DNA of 64,000 bases from Prevotellaceae bacterium UBA4372 (GCA_002391275.1 DGSC01000014.1:1-64000); one strand, 5' to 3'. Numbered from the stretch's first letter, positions 24,653 through 32,843 are shown. The notes: generated from the sequence alone by a model not told the origin. A program made the numbers and translations.

Positions 24653-25597
24653 ATGAAAAATATATTAGTTACAGGTGCCTGCGGACAGTTAGGCAATGAA
24701 ATGCAGTTGCAAGCAGTGCTGCATCCCGAATATCGTTGGTTCTTCACCGACGTTGTCGCAACCCCATCCTCTGGACTTGCCAACGGAGCTTTGCCTGGCT
24801 CTGAGGGAGCCGCCAGTTCACACGCCGTCACCGCCCTCGACATTACCGATCGCGCTGCCGTCGAAGCCTTTGTTCAGGAACAAGAAATTGACGTCATCGT
24901 CAACTGCGCAGCCTACACCGCCGTGGACCGTGCCGAGAGCGACGAAGCTAAAGCCCTGCTCCTCAACGCCACCGCTCCTGGCTATCTTGCCGCAGCCATC
25001 CAACGACTTGGCGGCCACCTCATACAAATCTCCACCGACTATGTCTTCGACGGTACAGCTCATACGCCTTACACCGAGGACGCTCCAACCTGTCCTGCCT
25101 CTGCCTACGGACGTACTAAGTTGGCTGGCGAACAAGCCGTACTTGCTGCCACACAGACAGGCGACGCATCCACAGCCATGATCATTCGCACAGCCTGGCT
25201 TTACAGCACCTTCGGCAACAACTTCGTCAAGACAATGTTGCGCCTCGGACGCGAGAAGAACGAGCTGGGCGTTATCTTCGACCAGATAGGAACACCGACC
25301 TATGCCCGCGACCTTGCCGTAGCCATCATGGCAGCCATCAACCACGGCATCGTCCCAGGCATCTATCATTTCACCAATGAAGGCGTAACATCGTGGTATG
25401 ATTTTACGAAAGCCATCCACCGCATCGCAGACATCACCACCTGCCACGTACGCCCCCTTCACACATCAGAGTATCCTACGCCTGCTGCACGTCCGCATTT
25501 CAGCGTGCTGGACAAGACCAAGATCAAGCAGACCTACGGCATCGAGATTCACTACTGGGAGGATAGCCTACGTGAATGTATCAAAGGGCTGATGTAA
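24653..25597 (+). CDS. rmlD: dTDP-4-dehydrorhamnose reductase, with an in-frame insertion
   Basis: 314 residues of the extended short-chain dehydrogenase family; last step of dTDP-L-rhamnose synthesis for surface glycans. The NAD(P)-binding start ILVTGACGQLGNEMQ, IDVIVNCAAYTAVDRAESDE, the ISTDYVFDGTAHTPYTED segment, the SAYGRTKLAGE catalytic YxxxK and IIRTAWLYSTFGNNFVKTML are all present. Residues about 35-60 (24755-24832) are extra compared with the family, lying between FFTDV and LDITD. They are Ala/Ser/Gly-rich and encoded by a sequence able to form a hairpin. The site is a surface loop between Rossmann elements, so the enzyme is probably active. Confidence 0.9.
   Translation: MKNILVTGACGQLGNEMQLQAVLHPEYRWFFTDVVATPSSGLANGALPGSEGAASSHAVTALDITDRAAVEAFVQEQEIDVIVNCAAYTAVDRAESDEAKALLLNATAPGYLAAAIQRLGGHLIQISTDYVFDGTAHTPYTEDAPTCPASAYGRTKLAGEQAVLAATQTGDASTAMIIRTAWLYSTFGNNFVKTMLRLGREKNELGVIFDQIGTPTYARDLAVAIMAAINHGIVPGIYHFTNEGVTSWYDFTKAIHRIADITTCHVRPLHTSEYPTPAARPHFSVLDKTKIKQTYGIEIHYWEDSLRECIKGLM
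24755..24832 (+). repeat. Hairpin-forming in-frame insertion inside rmlD
   Basis: About 78 bp with no counterpart in the usual RmlD. It contains CTGGCTC facing GAGCCGCCAG. The length keeps the reading frame. It may belong to the same class of intragenic palindromes as those in fmt, though sequence identity to them is weak. Confidence 0.4.
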
Positions 25598-25696
25598 ATA
25601 CAAAATACGACAGATAATAATCAGAGCACTCCGCCAATCATTAAATCGTAAATGATTGAATAAATTGTAAATCATTAATATAGTAAATATAACAAG

Positions 25697-27265
25697 GTGA
25701 ATCCCGAAATAGAACGCAGGCGAACCTTCGCCATCATCTCGCACCCCGATGCCGGTAAGACCACACTGACTGAAAAGCTGCTGCTCTTTGGCGGACAGAT
25801 TCAGGTGGCAGGTGCCGTCAAAAGTAATAAGATTAAGAAGACTGCCACCTCCGACTGGATGGAGATAGAGAAGCAGCGCGGTATCTCCGTGACGACCTCT
25901 GTCATGGAGTTCGACTACAATGATTACAAGGTCAACATCCTCGACACCCCTGGTCACCAGGACTTTGCCGAAGACACCTTCCGCACTCTTACCGCGGTCG
26001 ACAGCGCCATCATCGTCGTGGACGGAGCCAAGGGCGTAGAGGCCCAGACACGCAAGCTGATGACCGTCTGCCGTATGCGCAAGACACCTGTCATCGTCTT
26101 CGTCAACAAAATGGACCGAGAGGGCAGAGACCCCTTCGACCTCCTCGACGAGCTCGAAGAGGAGCTGCAGATAAAGGTGCGCCCCCTTTCATGGCCTATC
26201 AACCAAGGTGCCCGCTTCAAAGGCGTTTATAACATCTACGAACAGAACCTCAACCTCTTCACCCCCGACAAGCAACGCGTAACCGAGAAGGTGAGCGTGC
26301 AGCTCGATTCCGTCGATCTGGACAACTATGTCGGCCAGGATGATGCAGCCAAGCTCCGTGACGACCTTGAGATTATCGAGGGCGTCTACCCAGAGTTCAA
26401 CCGCCAGACCTATCTCGACGCCGAGGTGGCTCCCGTCTTCTTCGGTTCAGCCCTCAACAACTTCGGTGTCAAGGAGCTCCTCGACTGCTTTGTTGAGATA
26501 GCTCCCTCGCCCCGTCCCACGAAAGCCGAGGAGCGTGACGTACAGCCAGAGGAGCCTAAGTTCACAGGCTTCATCTTCAAGATAACCGCCAACATCGACC
26601 CCAACCACCGCTCCTGCATCGCCTTCTGCAAGGTCTGCTCGGGCAAGTTCGTCCGCAACGCCCCTTACTTGCACGTCCGTCAGGGAAAAACTGTCAGGTT
26701 CTCATCACCTACGCAGTTCATGGCACAGCGCAAGTCCACCATCGACGAGGCGTGGCCGGGCGACATCGTGGGTCTGCCCGACAACGGAATATTCAAGATC
26801 GGCGACACGCTCACCGAGGGCGAGCAGATTCATTTCCGTGGCCTGCCCTCCTTCTCTCCCGAGATGTTCAAGTACATTGAGAATGCCGACCCTATGAAGA
26901 CCAAGCAGTTGGAGAAAGGTATCGCCCAACTCATGGACGAGGGCGTGGCACAGCTCTTCATCAACCAGTTTAATGGCCGCAAGCTCATCGGCACTGTCGG
27001 CCAGCTGCAGTTCGAGGTCATCCAATATCGCTTGGAGAACGAGTACGGTGCCAAGTGCCGTTGGGAACCGGCTTCGCTCTACAAAGCCTGTTGGGTGGAA
27101 AGCGATGACGAAGCCCAGTTGGAGGCTTTCAAGAAGCGCAAGTACCAGTATATGGCCCGTGACATCGAAGGTCGCGACGTATTCCTTGCCGACTCCGCCT
27201 ATGTCCTACAGATGGCACAGCAGGACTTCGAACACATCAAGTTCCATTTCACGTCCGAATTCTGA
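25697..27265 (+). CDS. prfC: Peptide chain release factor 3
   Basis: 522 residues, GTG start at 25697. RF3 is the GTPase that recycles RF1/RF2 from the ribosome after termination. G1 is [18 protein letters not shown], switch II is [17 protein letters not shown], and G4 is [13 protein letters not shown]. Domain II and the C-terminal domain follow, with a normal ending at [14 protein letters not shown]. The 99-bp gap after rmlD has no terminator, so read-through from the LysE-DUF4924-rmlD run is possible. A strong terminator lies downstream. Confidence 0.96.
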   Translation: MNPEIERRRTFAIISHPDAGKTTLTEKLLLFGGQIQVAGAVKSNKIKKTATSDWMEIEKQRGISVTTSVMEFDYNDYKVNILDTPGHQDFAEDTFRTLTAVDSAIIVVDGAKGVEAQTRKLMTVCRMRKTPVIVFVNKMDREGRDPFDLLDELEEELQIKVRPLSWPINQGARFKGVYNIYEQNLNLFTPDKQRVTEKVSVQLDSVDLDNYVGQDDAAKLRDDLEIIEGVYPEFNRQTYLDAEVAPVFFGSALNNFGVKELLDCFVEIAPSPRPTKAEERDVQPEEPKFTGFIFKITANIDPNHRSCIAFCKVCSGKFVRNAPYLHVRQGKTVRFSSPTQFMAQRKSTIDEAWPGDIVGLPDNGIFKIGDTLTEGEQIHFRGLPSFSPEMFKYIENADPMKTKQLEKGIAQLMDEGVAQLFINQFNGRKLIGTVGQLQFEVIQYRLENEYGAKCRWEPASLYKACWVESDDEAQLEAFKKRKYQYMARDIEGRDVFLADSAYVLQMAQQDFEHIKFHFTSEF

Positions 27266-27322
27266 CTTAGTCAGACTCCGATACGTTAATCAATTAATTA
27301 GTTATCATCACTATAGCTACAG

Positions 27323-27351
27323 AAAGCGTGACAACATGTCACGCTTTTTTT
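27323..27351 (+). terminator. Rho-independent terminator after prfC
   Basis: AAAGCGTGACA and TGTCACGCTTT pair across a 3-nt loop, followed by T7. Confidence 0.92.
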
Positions 27352-27498
27352 GTATGTGTAATTAACGAATCATCCCATTAATGCTTATGAGATGACTCGG
27401 GGCATCCTGTTGTAGTTTTATTCAGGCTGCTGTTGGCAATGTCCACTACTTCGTCCGAAATAGCTGAATAAAAAAACTAATAATATAAAATGAACGAA

Positions 27499-27526
27499 TT
27501 GTCTTATGTTTTTTTTCGTAACTTTG
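27499..27526 (+). promoter_or_regulatory. Bacteroidetes promoter for the Sua5/YrdC gene
   Basis: TTG at 27499-27501, a 17-bp spacer (slightly short), then TAACTTTG at 27519-27526. It lies inside a longer open frame and so favours the ATG at 27553. Confidence 0.55.
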
Positions 27527-27552
27527 CGCCGCAATTCAAAAAGAAAAGAAGT

Positions 27553-28149
27553 ATGACTGATGAGAAGATTAAACGTGAACGTCCTCGCGACGTAGATATC
27601 CGCGCTGCTATCGACGTGCTGAAGCAGGGCGGCACCATCCTTTATCCTACTGACACAATTTGGGGCATCGGCTGTGATGCCACTAACCCGGAGGCGGTGA
27701 AGAAGGTTTTTGAAATCAAAAGACGTGAGGACTCCAAGGCACTCATCTGCCTTGTAGACAGCCCGGGTCGCCTGCAACGTTATGTCCGCAACGTGCCCGA
27801 TGTGGCATGGGACATCATAGATTTAGCCACCAAACCTACCACAGTTATCCTCAACGGAGTTACTGGTCTGGCGCCCAACCTCTTGGCTGAGGACGGCAGT
27901 GTAGGCTTGCGTGTTACTTCGGAGGTCTTCTCGCAACAACTCTGCTACCGTTTCCAGAAGGCTGTCGTTTCTACTTCTGCGAACATCAGCGGTGAGCCTT
28001 CGCCACAAACTTTTGCTGACATCTCCGACGAAATCAAGAACGCCGTCGACTATGTCTGTCTGTCTCGTCAGCGCGACACCTCGCGTCACGAGCCTTCTTC
28101 CATCATCAAGCTCAGCCCTTCTGGCGAGGTCACTATTATCCGCCGCTAA
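27553..28149 (+). CDS. L-threonylcarbamoyladenylate synthase (Sua5/YciO/YrdC family)
   Basis: 198 residues from the ATG at 27553, which lies just downstream of a promoter. The fold makes threonylcarbamoyl-AMP for the t6A modification of tRNA. Seen motifs are GGTILYPTDTIWGIGCDATN, the basic IKRREDSKALICLV (the family's KxR...K/S...L binding strip), VGLRVT and VVSTSANISGEPSPQTF. The C-terminal SIIKLSPSGEVTIIRR end is typical of the YrdC-only form without the Sua5 domain. YciO-type paralogues of unclear activity have the same layout. Confidence 0.9.
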   Translation: MTDEKIKRERPRDVDIRAAIDVLKQGGTILYPTDTIWGIGCDATNPEAVKKVFEIKRREDSKALICLVDSPGRLQRYVRNVPDVAWDIIDLATKPTTVILNGVTGLAPNLLAEDGSVGLRVTSEVFSQQLCYRFQKAVVSTSANISGEPSPQTFADISDEIKNAVDYVCLSRQRDTSRHEPSSIIKLSPSGEVTIIRR

Positions 28150-28157
28150 TGTAAATT

Positions 28158-28183
28158 GCTTGTTCGCTCGCGAGCGAACAAGC
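28158..28183. repeat. 26-bp perfect palindrome
   Basis: The arm GCTTGTTCGCTCG is followed at once by its exact complement, with no spacer. It lies 9 bp after the Sua5/YrdC stop. No T run follows, so a simple terminator is unlikely. The next 200 bp to the HU-like gene hold loose GTGTTGTCTGCA-type repeats and nothing else I can name. Confidence 0.7.
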
Positions 28184-28429
28184 TACTCGGCTGGTCGCTC
28201 GGCCTGAAAGATTAGGGCGTGTCGGTGTCAGCGGCAGGTCGTGTTGTCTGCATCCGTTTAGCGTGTTGCCTTCATTCGATGGCCGTGCTGTCTGCACCTG
28301 TAGGTTGTGTTAACGTTAGTATTCATTAGTCACTCTTTGTTCTTCATTTATTTCTTTCGATAGCACGGATTTAGTGAAGGATGAAGAGTGAAGAATGAGG
28401 AACAGTCTTTTAATTCGTTGTTGAAAAAG

Positions 28430-29023
28430 ATGCTCGATAAGATTCGATTTACAATAGCAAACCACACGCAACCTTCGGGCGAGCAAGTGTTGGTGCCGCG
28501 CCTTAAAAGCGGTAACATAGAAGAATTCATAGAGAAGTACAACGCTGATCAAAAGCCTTTTTCACAAGGCTCGATGATTGGTGCGCTCTACACTATGCGC
28601 GATGAGCTGGTGGACATGATGAGCAATGGCTCAGCCATCCACTTGCCAGGACTTGGCACCTTCACGCTGACGCTCGGCGGTGGGGTAGAGGTGCAGGATG
28701 GCAAGTATGTGGGACGCGATGTTCATGTCGATGGCATCCGCTTCACGCCTGACGAGGAGCTATTGGCAGAACTGCGTCGCCTCAAGGTCGATCAGGAGCC
28801 GCTTCCCATGCGGCCCGTTGTCACACAAGAGCAGATAGACTCCGCCATGGCCGACCTCTTCGCCCGCAAGGATGTTATTACCCGTGCCGATCTCTATCGT
28901 GCCTTCGACGGCACTGTCTCCCGTCACCGCCTCTCCGACCTCCTCGCCCGCCTTGTTGACGAAGGACGACTCGTCAGGGAAGGCAGCGGCAGCCAGAGAC
29001 GGTACCGGAAAGTATTCAGCTAA
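28430..29023 (+). CDS. HU-like DNA-binding protein with a C-terminal winged-helix-like domain
   Basis: 197 residues. The N-terminal part resembles the long Bacteroidales HU/IHF-type proteins: a short beta start (MLDKIRFTIANHTQP), then a helix, and a MIGALYTMRDELVDMM... NGSAIHLPGLGTFTLTLGG core like the HU body. The C-terminal 75 residues form a separate helical unit (EQIDSAMADLF, ITRADLYRAFDGTVSRHRLS, DLLARLVDEGRLVREGSG) that looks like a winged helix with a basic end. Expected role is chromosome packaging or transcription control. An upstream GTG reading from 28388 would translate part of a GAAGAGTGAAGAATGAGG repeat, so the internal ATG is preferred. Confidence 0.7.
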   Translation: MLDKIRFTIANHTQPSGEQVLVPRLKSGNIEEFIEKYNADQKPFSQGSMIGALYTMRDELVDMMSNGSAIHLPGLGTFTLTLGGGVEVQDGKYVGRDVHVDGIRFTPDEELLAELRRLKVDQEPLPMRPVVTQEQIDSAMADLFARKDVITRADLYRAFDGTVSRHRLSDLLARLVDEGRLVREGSGSQRRYRKVFS

Positions 29024-29093
29024 AGGGCTGTGTTTCCATCGGAATGGATTGGCGTATGCTTTGTGTGAGATGATTGAAGGGGAGAGAATCTCT

Positions 29094-29294
29094 TTATTGA
29101 TAATCTGTTGATACTACAGCTTTTCCAGTCTGCTCAATCCTTTCCTCAATCCCTCTGTTCTGAATGGTATGCTCATCCCGCTTGTGAGGCTTTCTGTTTT
29201 TCGTACAAAGTTCAAGAGCAGTTGCCCAGCTGAAGATGCATTTCCAGATGACCGATAATTCGAAACCTTGCTCTTTCAACAAATTATCAGTCAT
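29094..29294 (-). CDS. Small hypothetical ORF, doubtful
   Basis: 66 residues, basic, with no domain I recognise (MTDNLLKEQGFELSVIWKC at the start). It is convergent with the HU-like gene and divergent from the ClC channel. I see no clear promoter or terminator for it. It may be a decayed remnant or a chance ORF; it is reported because it fills the only open space here. Confidence 0.2.
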   Translation of the reverse strand: MTDNLLKEQGFELSVIWKCIFSWATALELCTKNRKPHKRDEHTIQNRGIEERIEQTGKAVVSTDYQ

Positions 29295-29299
29295 TTTTT

Positions 29300-29329
29300 T
29301 TGTGGCGTAGTGGTAAAGTTGTACCTTTG
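29300..29329 (+). promoter_or_regulatory. Strong promoter immediately before the ClC channel gene
   Basis: TTG (within TTTTG) at 29300-29302, exactly 19 bp, then TACCTTTG at 29322-29329. The ATG at 29339 begins only 10 nt after the -7 box, so the mRNA would have almost no leader. Confidence 0.75.
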
Positions 29330-29338
29330 CGGGCGTAA

Positions 29339-31195
29339 ATGAATCAATACTGGAATCATATTCTTAATTGGCGCACGGCACATATCAAGGACAGGCATTT
29401 CATGCTCATTCTTGCTTTTGTCATCGGTGTGCTAACGGCTTTTGCCGGTTTGTTGTTGAAATGGATTATTGGTGAGATTGGTCACTTGCTCACCCATCAA
29501 TTCTCTATCACTGGCGTCAACTGGCTTTACCTTGTGTGGCCTGTTGTCGGCATCCTGATTACGGGGCTGTTTGTTCGCTATGTCGTTCGCGACGACATCG
29601 GCCACGGCATCACTAAGATTCTTTATGCCATTGCCCGGAAGAAGAGTCATCTGAAGGCCCACAACACTTGGTCGTCGGTGCTCGCCTCCGGCATCACCAT
29701 CGGTTTTGGCGGCAGTGTGGGTGCCGAGGCTCCTATCGTGCTGACGGGCTCTGCCATCGGTAGCAATCTCGGTCAGCTGTTCGGACTCGACTCCAAGCGT
29801 GTCATGTTGTTGGTGGGCTGCGGAGCGGCAGGTGCCATCTCTGGTATTTTCAAGGCGCCCGTTGCCGGGCTTGTGTTTACGCTTGAGGTGCTGATGTTGG
29901 ACTTCACGCTTGGCAGTTTGCTCCCTCTGCTGGTAGCCTCTGTCACTGCTGCGGCCGTCACCTTCACCGTCTCTGGGCTGGGAAATTTGTTCGAGTTCCA
30001 TCTCGTCAGCGGCTTTGCTGCCGAGCGTATTCCTGCTTATATCCTTTTGGGCATAGTCTGCGGACTGGTGTCGCTCTATTTCACACGAGTCATGAATTGG
30101 CTCGAAGACAGCTTCCGGCGCCTGGGCTCCCCTTGGAAACGTTTCCTCGTAGCAGCGCCGATGCTCAGCGTGCTCATCTTCCTCTTCCCATCGCTCTACG
30201 GTGAGGGCTACGAGATGATACGCGTGCTGCTGAACGGACGCGGCCCCGACGACTGGGTGCAGGTGATGGAGGGCTCTGCGTTCTATGCTTTTCCCCATCT
30301 CTTGTTAGTCTATCTGGCAGGCATCATCCTGTTTAAGGTCTTCGCCACCACAGCCACTAATAGTGGAGGTGGGTGCGGCGGTACCTTCGCTCCCAGTCTT
30401 TTCCTGGGATGTGTGGCGGGCTTCGTGTTTGCTTCACTTTGGAATATGGTGTTCGGGCCTGATGTCGTGCCGGCGGGTCCGGAAGGGCACTCGATGGTTC
30501 AAGACTCGGCGACGGGTCTTGGGCACTGGGCTATTTTCCAGACGGTGCCTGAAAGCAACTTCTCGCTCTTGGGGATGGCCGGCCTTATGAGCGGCGTCAT
30601 GCATGCTCCCTTGACAGGCATCTTCCTCATTGCCGAGCTGACGGGAGGCTATGGCCTGCTGCTGCCTCTGATGATAGTGGCTACCGTGTCGTACCTGACG
30701 ATTATCATCTTCGAGCCTCACAGCATCTATACGATGCGGCTGGCCCGTAAGGGAGAGCTGGTGACTCACAACAAGGACCATGCCATCCTCACGCTCATGT
30801 CGATGGACTCTGTTATCGAGCGCTACGAAGAACACCTGCACCCCAATGATGATCTGGGCGAGATTGTCAGGCATATATCCTCGTCCGAGCGGGATGTGTT
30901 CCCGGTGGTAGACGATGCGGGCAAGCTGCTGGCCGTGTTGATCCTCGACCGTGTGCGCCATGTCATGTTCCGAACCGAACTTTACCACCAGCTTCATGTG
31001 CGCGATTTGATGTCGCAATGTGCAGCACGTCTGACGACTAACGACCCCATGGAACTTGTCATGCAGACTTTCGACCGTACCAAAGCCTGGACGCTGCCCG
31101 TAGTCGATGCCGACGGTCTTTTCGTTGGTTTTATCCGAAGAAGCCATGTCACGGCACTTTATCGCACGATGCTTCACGACCTGAGTGAGGAATGA
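29339..31195 (+). CDS. ClC-type chloride channel/antiporter with tandem CBS domains
   Basis: 618 residues. The first about 450 form the ClC membrane domain with some ten hydrophobic segments. The gating glutamate motif appears as GGSVGAEAPIVLTGSAIG (a variant of GxxGxEGP, with Ala in place of Gly before Pro). The second pore motif is SGGGCGGTFAPSLFLG. Two CBS domains follow (about residues 495-545 and 560-612; GEIVRHISSSERDVFPVVDD and WTLPVVDADGLFVGFIRRSH), likely sensing nucleotides. The protein exchanges or conducts chloride or a similar anion at the inner membrane. It is probably a single-gene unit with a near-leaderless start. If the first Met is not used, MLILAFVIG 21 residues in is the next choice. 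Confidence 0.9.
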   Translation: MNQYWNHILNWRTAHIKDRHFMLILAFVIGVLTAFAGLLLKWIIGEIGHLLTHQFSITGVNWLYLVWPVVGILITGLFVRYVVRDDIGHGITKILYAIARKKSHLKAHNTWSSVLASGITIGFGGSVGAEAPIVLTGSAIGSNLGQLFGLDSKRVMLLVGCGAAGAISGIFKAPVAGLVFTLEVLMLDFTLGSLLPLLVASVTAAAVTFTVSGLGNLFEFHLVSGFAAERIPAYILLGIVCGLVSLYFTRVMNWLEDSFRRLGSPWKRFLVAAPMLSVLIFLFPSLYGEGYEMIRVLLNGRGPDDWVQVMEGSAFYAFPHLLLVYLAGIILFKVFATTATNSGGGCGGTFAPSLFLGCVAGFVFASLWNMVFGPDVVPAGPEGHSMVQDSATGLGHWAIFQTVPESNFSLLGMAGLMSGVMHAPLTGIFLIAELTGGYGLLLPLMIVATVSYLTIIIFEPHSIYTMRLARKGELVTHNKDHAILTLMSMDSVIERYEEHLHPNDDLGEIVRHISSSERDVFPVVDDAGKLLAVLILDRVRHVMFRTELYHQLHVRDLMSQCAARLTTNDPMELVMQTFDRTKAWTLPVVDADGLFVGFIRRSHVTALYRTMLHDLSEE

Positions 31196-31201
31196 TGGGG
31201 G

Positions 31202-31240
31202 GACTCTCCCCCCGCCCTCCCTGTTAGGGAGGGAGCGGTT
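31202..31240 (+). repeat. Left 39-bp terminal inverted repeat of the DUF559 element
   Basis: It begins 6 bp after the ClC stop codon. It is an exact reverse complement of 31667-31705. TGAGGAA just outside has an imperfect partner outside the right copy. Confidence 0.85.
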
Positions 31241-31265
31241 ACATTTCAAGAATTGATATTAATAT

Positions 31266-31631
31266 ATGGATTATAGGACAGCTTCACCCTATAGATATAT
31301 GTTGCTGAAGGATTTTGCAAGAGAAAACCGGCGCAACATGACTCTTGCAGAATCTGTTCTTTGGCGAGCACTGCATGATTTGGATGTGGGAACGCGTTTC
31401 AACAGGCAACAAATTATAGGTGATTACATTGTTGATTTCGTATCACAACGCGAGGGCTTAATCATCGAGGTAGATGGAGGCTATCATGCTGAGCGGAAGC
31501 AACAAGAGGATGATGCAGTGCGCGAGCAAGATTTGGAGAATATGGGCTTTCACATCATGCGGTCCAGCAACGAAGAAGTTTTATATGATACTGATAATGT
31601 CTTATTACAAATAGAATCTTATTTCAAATAA
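31266..31631 (+). CDS. DUF559 endonuclease-like protein (Vsr/PD-(D/E)XK type)
   Basis: 121 residues, normal DUF559 length. The family start is LLKDFARENRRNMTLAESVLWRAL, followed by GTRFNRQQIIGDYIVDFVSQ and LIIEVDGGYHAE. The Asp of VDF, the Glu and Asp of IEVD and the following His form a PD-(D/E)XK-like metal site. It ends LENMGFHIMRSSNEEVLYD, with the fold's usual last strand and helix. The family is related to very-short-patch repair endonucleases, but a general function is not established. It sits inside perfect 39-bp inverted repeats and 9 bp before the fmt ATG. I infer that it may nick or cut the palindromes that surround it. Confidence 0.85.
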   Translation: MDYRTASPYRYMLLKDFARENRRNMTLAESVLWRALHDLDVGTRFNRQQIIGDYIVDFVSQREGLIIEVDGGYHAERKQQEDDAVREQDLENMGFHIMRSSNEEVLYDTDNVLLQIESYFK

Positions 31632-31640
31632 TCCTACAAT

Positions 31641-32795
31641 ATGATGAATACTGCCAGCCAAATACAAACCGCTCCCTCCCTAACAGGGAGGGCGGGGGGA
31701 GAGTCTTCCTCAATACGAATTGTCTTCATGGGCACGCCCGAGTTTGCTGTTGAGAGCTTGCGTGCGTTGGTAGAAAATAAATATAATGTCGTGGCAGTCG
31801 TTACTATGCCCGACAAACCTGTAGGGCGACATCACGACGTGCTCCAGGCTTCGCCCGTAAAACAATATGCTGTGGAGCACGGTATTCCTGTGCTGCAACC
31901 AGAGCGACTGAAGGATGAAACGTTCCTTGAACAATTGCGTAGCTATCAGGCCGACCTTCAGATTGTAGTGGCCTTCCGTATGCTGCCCGAAGTTGTGTGG
32001 GCCATGCCTCCCAAAGGCACCTTTAATCTCCATGCAGCATTATTGCCTCAATATAGGGGAGCGGCGCCCATCAACTGGGCTGTCATCAACGGTGAAACCG
32101 TGACGGGCGTAACCACTTTCTTCCTCGACCATGACATCGACACCGGCCGCATCATCCATCGTGTGCCAGCACCCATTGCTGACACCGACACCGTGGGCGA
32201 CGTCTACGACCGTCTCATGGTGCTGGGTGCTGAGCTCGTACTGCGTACTGTCGACGATATCGCAGCCGGGAATGTACAGACTGTTGAGCAGTCGGAATTA
32301 ATGACGAATGACGAGCAACGAATGGCGAATGACGAATCAAAGGATTCTTCAAGTTCGGAGTGCGATGTTCATTCGACATCCACCCATCGTCCTTCGTCGT
32401 CCTTGAACCCTGCGCCGAAACTCTTCAAGGAGAACACCGAGATACGTTGGCATGAGCATACGGTGAAGAGCGCCTACGACTTCATCCGCGGCCTTTCGCC
32501 CTATCCAGGTGCCTGGACAACATTGCGAACGGCTGACGGCAAAGAGACACAACTCAAAGTGTTCTTCGCGGAAAAGGACTTTGAGAATGGAAGCCAGACC
32601 CTTGGCCATGAACAATCGGTCGAAGGGGAACAGTCTGTCTTTCCATTGTCGGTTCTCCATTCTTCAATGGCTGTGCATCTCCGCGACGGCAACCTGTGCC
32701 TTACTGACATCCAGCTGGCTGGCAAACGCCGAATGTCTGCTTCAGATTTCCTTAGAGGGGCCCATTTAGAAGGAGCAATGCTCGTGGAAAAGTGA
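31641..32795 (+). CDS. fmt: Methionyl-tRNA formyltransferase carrying three insertions
   Basis: 384 residues against about 310-325 for the family. It formylates initiator Met-tRNA. The core is intact: IRIVFMGTPEFAVESL, the catalytic FNLHAALLPQYRGAAPINWAV with Asn and His, and FFLDHDIDTGRII with the Asp. The C-terminal domain begins at KSAYDFIRGLSPYPGAW. Three stretches are extra. Residues 1-24 are read from the right inverted repeat of the DUF559 element. Residues about 217-256 (32291-32408) are Ser/Asp-rich. Residues about 315-343 (32585-32670) are Gln/Ser-rich. The usual first codon of the family is replaced by ATA (Ile25), so translation must start inside the DUF559 element at 31641 or 31644. 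The insertions fall in linkers or loops and keep frame, so activity is likely. Confidence 0.93.
   Translation: MMNTASQIQTAPSLTGRAGGESSSIRIVFMGTPEFAVESLRALVENKYNVVAVVTMPDKPVGRHHDVLQASPVKQYAVEHGIPVLQPERLKDETFLEQLRSYQADLQIVVAFRMLPEVVWAMPPKGTFNLHAALLPQYRGAAPINWAVINGETVTGVTTFFLDHDIDTGRIIHRVPAPIADTDTVGDVYDRLMVLGAELVLRTVDDIAAGNVQTVEQSELMTNDEQRMANDESKDSSSSECDVHSTSTHRPSSSLNPAPKLFKENTEIRWHEHTVKSAYDFIRGLSPYPGAWTTLRTADGKETQLKVFFAEKDFENGSQTLGHEQSVEGEQSVFPLSVLHSSMAVHLRDGNLCLTDIQLAGKRRMSASDFLRGAHLEGAMLVEK
31667..31705 (-). repeat. Right 39-bp terminal inverted repeat, inside the fmt 5' coding sequence
   Basis: Exact reverse complement of 31202-31240. In the fmt frame it is translated as part of a Pro/Gly-rich leader. 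Confidence 0.85.
32291..32408 (+). repeat. ATGACGAAT-type repeat insertion inside fmt
   Basis: Contains AATGACGAATGACGAGC, AATGGCGAATGACGAAT and, later, GTTCATTCGAC and CATCGTCCTTCGTCGTC on the far side, giving imperfect inverted symmetry. The same ATGACGAAT word builds the hairpin after pth. Confidence 0.55.
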
Positions 32796-32811
32796 AAAAA
32801 ACGGCAAAATG

Positions 32812-32843
32812 TTTGGTCAATTCAAGAAAATACCACATCTTTG
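32812..32843 (+). promoter_or_regulatory. Bacteroidetes promoter for the ECF sigma gene
   Basis: TTTG at 32812-32815, a 20-bp spacer, then CATCTTTG at 32836-32843 (one mismatch to TAnnTTTG). This leaves a leader of about 130 nt before 32981. Confidence 0.6.

Larger units (their letters stand above)
31202..31705 (+). mobile_element. Putative DUF559 element bounded by 39-bp perfect inverted repeats
   Basis: A 504-bp unit. Its ends, 31202-31240 and 31667-31705, are exact inverted copies of 39 bp (outer end GACTCTCCCCCC, inner end GGAGCGGTT), and each copy holds a palindromic CCCTCCCTGTTAGGGAGGG core. The only gene inside is the DUF559 nuclease. Related single palindromes occur at pth and, more weakly, at two other gene starts. 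I infer a small mobile or domesticated element; no transposase of a known class is present and no clear target duplication was found. Confidence 0.55.

Noticed and set aside
31202..31705. Classical insertion sequence
   Set aside because: No transposase with a DDE or HUH signature is present; the only gene is DUF559, so it is listed as a putative element of unknown mechanism.
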